Below are positions 4,674 through 6,950 of a DNA stretch of 6,950 nucleotides, piece by piece. The number at the start of each line of letters is the position of its first letter. The first letter of the stretch is position 1. The DNA lies in NCBI GenBank assembly GCA_900551355.1, contig URVR01000092.1:1-6950 (forward strand), in the 5' to 3' direction. The stretch comes from an uncultured Eubacteriales bacterium (GTDB lineage Bacteria > Bacillota > Clostridia > Oscillospirales > Oscillospiraceae). A model generated the notes under the pieces. The model searched no databases, was not told the origin of the DNA, and was given only the letters and a program-made list of their open reading frames with translations. The position numbers were made by a program, and so were the translations under genes.

Positions 4674-6836
4674 TCAGCGCTGGTTGCTCTCCACCTTGAC
4701 GTGGAGGCCCAGCTGCCGCAGCACGCGGTAGAAATGCATCTCCAGCTCCGGCTCCCGGATGCTGCGGATGCAGTTGATATACACCGTGCCGTTCCAGGTC
4801 ACCACGCCGCAGTCGTGGGGCGCGGCGGCCTGTACGCCGATGATGAAGTCCATGCGGCGGACGTAGGGGGCCATGACGTCCGGCAGCTGCACATTGCCCA
4901 GATTGGACAGGCACAGGCAGGACTTGCACTCGCCCACGGCGTCGAACACCGCCTTCATGGCGATGTTCTTGATGAACAGCGGCATGACCCGCAGCACCGG
5001 CGAGCGCTCGCTGGCCACGTTGGCGGCGAACTTGGCCCGCATGGTGCGGCGGTTGTTCTCCAGCCCCATCCGGTGGTGCACCTCGTCACACAGCTCCTGG
5101 AAGGTGCAGTCCCCCATGCGGGGGTCCAGCTCCGGGGTGATGTAGGAGGCGAAGTTCCGCAGGGTCCGGCTGGGGAACAGGTTCCGCAGGTTCACCGGCA
5201 GCAGCACCTTTACCGGCTTGCGGCGCCGGGGGTCGCGTACCTTTTCCGCCTGCAGGTCCAGAATGGCCTGCATCATGGCGGCACACAGCAGCTCCGTCAC
5301 GGAGATGCCGCGGCTCTTGGCGCAGGCGCGCACCTGGTCGGCGGAGAGCATCATGGTGATGAGGTTGTTGTAGCCGTCACGCTCCGGCGTGCCGCTGAGG
5401 TGGTAGGCCGTGGCCTCTTTGCGGCTGGCCTTCACGTCCCCGGCGTAGCGGAGGAAGCTGTCCTCCAACTCCTCGGGGGCCGGCTCCTCCAGACGGCCCA
5501 GCACGCCGCGCTCCGCGGGGACGGCGATGCCGTACTTCTGGGTGAGGTACTCCGCCAGCAGCGTCTTGAGGAAGATGAGGCCGCCGGTGCCGTCGGTCAG
5601 GGCGTGGAAGAACTCCACGGCGATGCGGTCGCGATACACCAGTACCCGGAAGGCGCAGCGGCGCACCTCGTGAAACGGCGCGTGGGCCAGCGGGCAGCTC
5701 TTCTCCTCCTGAATGGGGGGTGTCTGGGGGATCTCCTCCAGATAGTACCAGAACACGCCGCGGCGCAGCCGCACGGCGATGGAGGGGAAGCGGCGCACCG
5801 TCACGTCCAGCGCGCTGCGCAGCACGGCGGTGTCCACCGGCTCCGTCAGCGTGGCGGACAGGCGGAAGAAGTTGTTCCAGTTGCGGCGCTTGGCGGCGGG
5901 GTAGATCTTGGCGGCGTTGTCCAGCCGCATCCACCGCAGGCTCCGGGCGGGGGAGAGGTTGCGGGTCAGGAAGTGGTCGATGGACTGGAAGTCCTCGGCC
6001 ATGTTCTCCTCCAGGCAGTACAGCACATAGGCGTGCCAGCGCTCCGGCGCGATGTGCAGCCGGCTGCGGCAGCCGCATTGCAGCAGCTTCTCGTGGAGCA
6101 GGCGGGCATCGTCCAGCATCACCTCGTCGCCGCCCACGAACAGCAGGGACGGCGGCAGGCCCGTCAGGTCGCCGAACAGCGGCGAGCACAGGGGGTCGGT
6201 GGGGTCATCGGTGTAGCACTTGGCGTAGAACTCCAGCAGCGCCTTGGTCATGGAGGGGTCGATGTCCTTGTGTGCCTCGTAGGACGCGCCGGAGCCGGTG
6301 AGATCCGTCCACGGCGAGATGCCGATGAGGCCGCAGGGCAGCTCCATGCCCAGCTCCTTCAGCTTCAGGCACAGGGCGTAGATCAATCCGCCGCCGGCGC
6401 TTTCGCCGCAGAATACGATCTGCCTGGGGCCGTAGCCCTTCTTCAGCAGGTAGCGGTAGGCCTCCAGCGCGTCGTCCAGCGCGGCGGGGAAGCGGTTCTC
6501 CGGCGCCAGACGGTAAGCGGCGCAGAACACCTTGACGCCGCACTCCGACGCCAGCGTGGCGGCGAAGCCCTTGGCGTACTCCAGACTGCCGCAGGTGTAG
6601 CCGCCGCCGTGGAGGTACAGGATGACGCCGCTGCGCCGCTGGTCTTTGGGCATGACCCACGCGCCCTGAAAGCGCTCGAAGGGGTGATCCTTCACCAGCA
6701 CCTCCCGCTTGTGGAGGGCGGTCATCAGCTCGCCCAGCTTGTCCTGCCCCTTGCGGGTCACCTCCAGGGAGCAGTTGGCTACGAAGGGCTTGAAGAAATT
6801 CAGTTGTGAGCGGACTAATTTTGCCGACAGTTCCAT
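4674..6836 (-). CDS. Fusion of HSL-type alpha/beta-hydrolase and alcohol-acetyltransferase-like (HxxxD) domain, 720 aa
   Basis: The protein has two enzymatic halves. Residues about 55-294 are a hormone-sensitive-lipase-family alpha/beta-hydrolase. It has oxyanion motif HGGGY (76-80), nucleophile S146 in GESAGGG, D237 in VGGDEVMLDD and H268 in ERWHAY, so the triad appears complete and an esterase or deacetylase activity is likely. Residues about 302-720 resemble condensation/alcohol O-acetyltransferase-type acyltransferases. They contain the HxxxD motif H411-ALT-D415 followed by G, a WMRLDNAAKIYP start, and a late SNLGNVQLP motif. No signal peptide or membrane helix is evident, so it is probably cytosolic, perhaps working with the membrane protein encoded next. 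The ATG at 6836 is preferred over 6854 because AAAGGAA lies eight bases before it. Substrates are unknown. The reading frame is intact across the junction. Confidence 0.9.
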   Translation of the reverse strand: MELSAKLVRSQLNFFKPFVANCSLEVTRKGQDKLGELMTALHKREVLVKDHPFERFQGAWVMPKDQRRSGVILYLHGGGYTCGSLEYAKGFAATLASECGVKVFCAAYRLAPENRFPAALDDALEAYRYLLKKGYGPRQIVFCGESAGGGLIYALCLKLKELGMELPCGLIGISPWTDLTGSGASYEAHKDIDPSMTKALLEFYAKCYTDDPTDPLCSPLFGDLTGLPPSLLFVGGDEVMLDDARLLHEKLLQCGCRSRLHIAPERWHAYVLYCLEENMAEDFQSIDHFLTRNLSPARSLRWMRLDNAAKIYPAAKRRNWNNFFRLSATLTEPVDTAVLRSALDVTVRRFPSIAVRLRRGVFWYYLEEIPQTPPIQEEKSCPLAHAPFHEVRRCAFRVLVYRDRIAVEFFHALTDGTGGLIFLKTLLAEYLTQKYGIAVPAERGVLGRLEEPAPEELEDSFLRYAGDVKASRKEATAYHLSGTPERDGYNNLITMMLSADQVRACAKSRGISVTELLCAAMMQAILDLQAEKVRDPRRRKPVKVLLPVNLRNLFPSRTLRNFASYITPELDPRMGDCTFQELCDEVHHRMGLENNRRTMRAKFAANVASERSPVLRVMPLFIKNIAMKAVFDAVGECKSCLCLSNLGNVQLPDVMAPYVRRMDFIIGVQAAAPHDCGVVTWNGTVYINCIRSIREPELEMHFYRVLRQLGLHVKVESNQR

Positions 6837-6844
6837 AGGCCGCG

Positions 6845-6851
6845 TTCCTTT
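6845..6851 (-). promoter_or_regulatory. Ribosome binding site deciding the fusion-gene start
   Basis: AAAGGAA on the minus strand lies eight bases before the ATG at 6836. The in-frame ATG at 6854 directly precedes this site and has no Shine-Dalgarno of its own. The layout is the same as in front of the aminopeptidase gene. Confidence 0.75.
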
Positions 6852-6872
6852 CATGCGATACTCTGAACCTAT

Positions 6873-6901
6873 ATTATACCAAATGCGTCAAGTCCTGTAA
6901 A
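6873..6901 (-). promoter_or_regulatory. Strong sigma-A-type promoter of the hydrolase/acyltransferase operon
   Basis: TTTACA (6901-6896, five of six consensus bases) and a perfect TATAAT (6878-6873) are separated by exactly 17 bases on the minus strand. The start would be near 6866, leaving a leader of about 30 nt. The promoter ends one base from the right edge of real sequence, so upstream regulatory sites are missing. Confidence 0.78.
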
Positions 6902-6902
6902 C

Positions 6903-6950
6903 CTGTCTCTTATACACATCTCCGAGCCCACGAGACGTAGAGGAATCTCG
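6903..6950 (-). other. Nextera read-2 adapter, mosaic end and i7 index (artefact)
   Basis: The Tn5 mosaic end reads CTGTCTCTTATACACATCT (6903-6921). The Nextera read-2 arm CCGAGCCCACGAGAC follows (6922-6936). GTAGAGGA (6937-6944) sits in the i7 index position, and ATCTCG (6945-6950) begins the P7 sequence. This is library sequence and should be trimmed. Confidence 0.98.

Noticed and set aside
4590..6809. 739-codon plus-strand open frame opposite the hydrolase/acyltransferase gene
   Set aside because: It is long only because the antisense of GC-rich codons lacks stops. The protein is rich in His, Ala, Val and Gln with no motif, while the minus-strand frame carries full catalytic motifs, a ribosome binding site and a promoter.
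6884..6889. TTGACG as the -35 of the rightmost promoter
   Set aside because: It is only about seven bases from the TATAAT, far too close; TTTACA at 6901-6896 has the right 17-base spacing.
31..6902. CRISPR arrays, tRNA or rRNA genes, attachment sites, prophage genes
   Set aside because: No regularly spaced repeats, tRNA-like cloverleaf, rRNA segments or phage/integrase genes were seen on reading both strands.

Overview
The window is a roughly 6.87-kb bacterial fragment (31-6902) with untrimmed Illumina Nextera/Tn5 adapter at both ends (1-30 and 6903-6950). The insert is GC-rich, with dense genes, strong GGAGG-type ribosome binding sites, sigma-A-like promoters and hairpin/T-run terminators. 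A clostridial SleC-type spore cortex-lytic protein is present. Together these suggest a GC-rich, spore-forming Clostridia (Oscillospiraceae/Ruminococcaceae-like), plausibly a gut anaerobe recovered by metagenomics. The taxonomy is inferred; there is no rRNA or other marker gene here.

Layout, left to right. (1) The N-terminal 71 codons of a minus-strand response regulator, cut by the left end. It has its own extended -10 promoter, and a perfect 15-bp hairpin lies in its leader. (2) An 84-aa minus-strand hypothetical gene. (3) Divergently on the plus strand, an M29 (AmpS/PepS/AmpT-type) metallo-aminopeptidase closed by a strong terminator. (4) A plus-strand two-gene operon. A 126-aa protein resembling the N-terminal pro-region of clostridial SleC is followed 18 nt later by a 449-aa SleC-like (SpoIID-type) cortex-lytic enzyme with three peptidoglycan-binding repeats. 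A bidirectional terminator follows. (5) Converging on it, a minus-strand two-gene operon. A 720-aa protein joins an HSL-type alpha/beta-hydrolase to an HxxxD acyltransferase, and 19 nt later comes a 232-aa zinc-ribbon protein with six membrane segments (DUF6320-like). The operon promoter sits against the right-hand adapter.

Two points stand out. The SleC architecture is divided between two genes, so the pro-region is not covalently attached to the hydrolase. The other operon encodes an esterase-like domain and an acyl-transferase-like domain on one polypeptide beside a membrane zinc-ribbon protein, which suggests an uncharacterised acyl-modification or acyl-transfer system. No CRISPR array, tRNA, rRNA or natural mobile element was seen.
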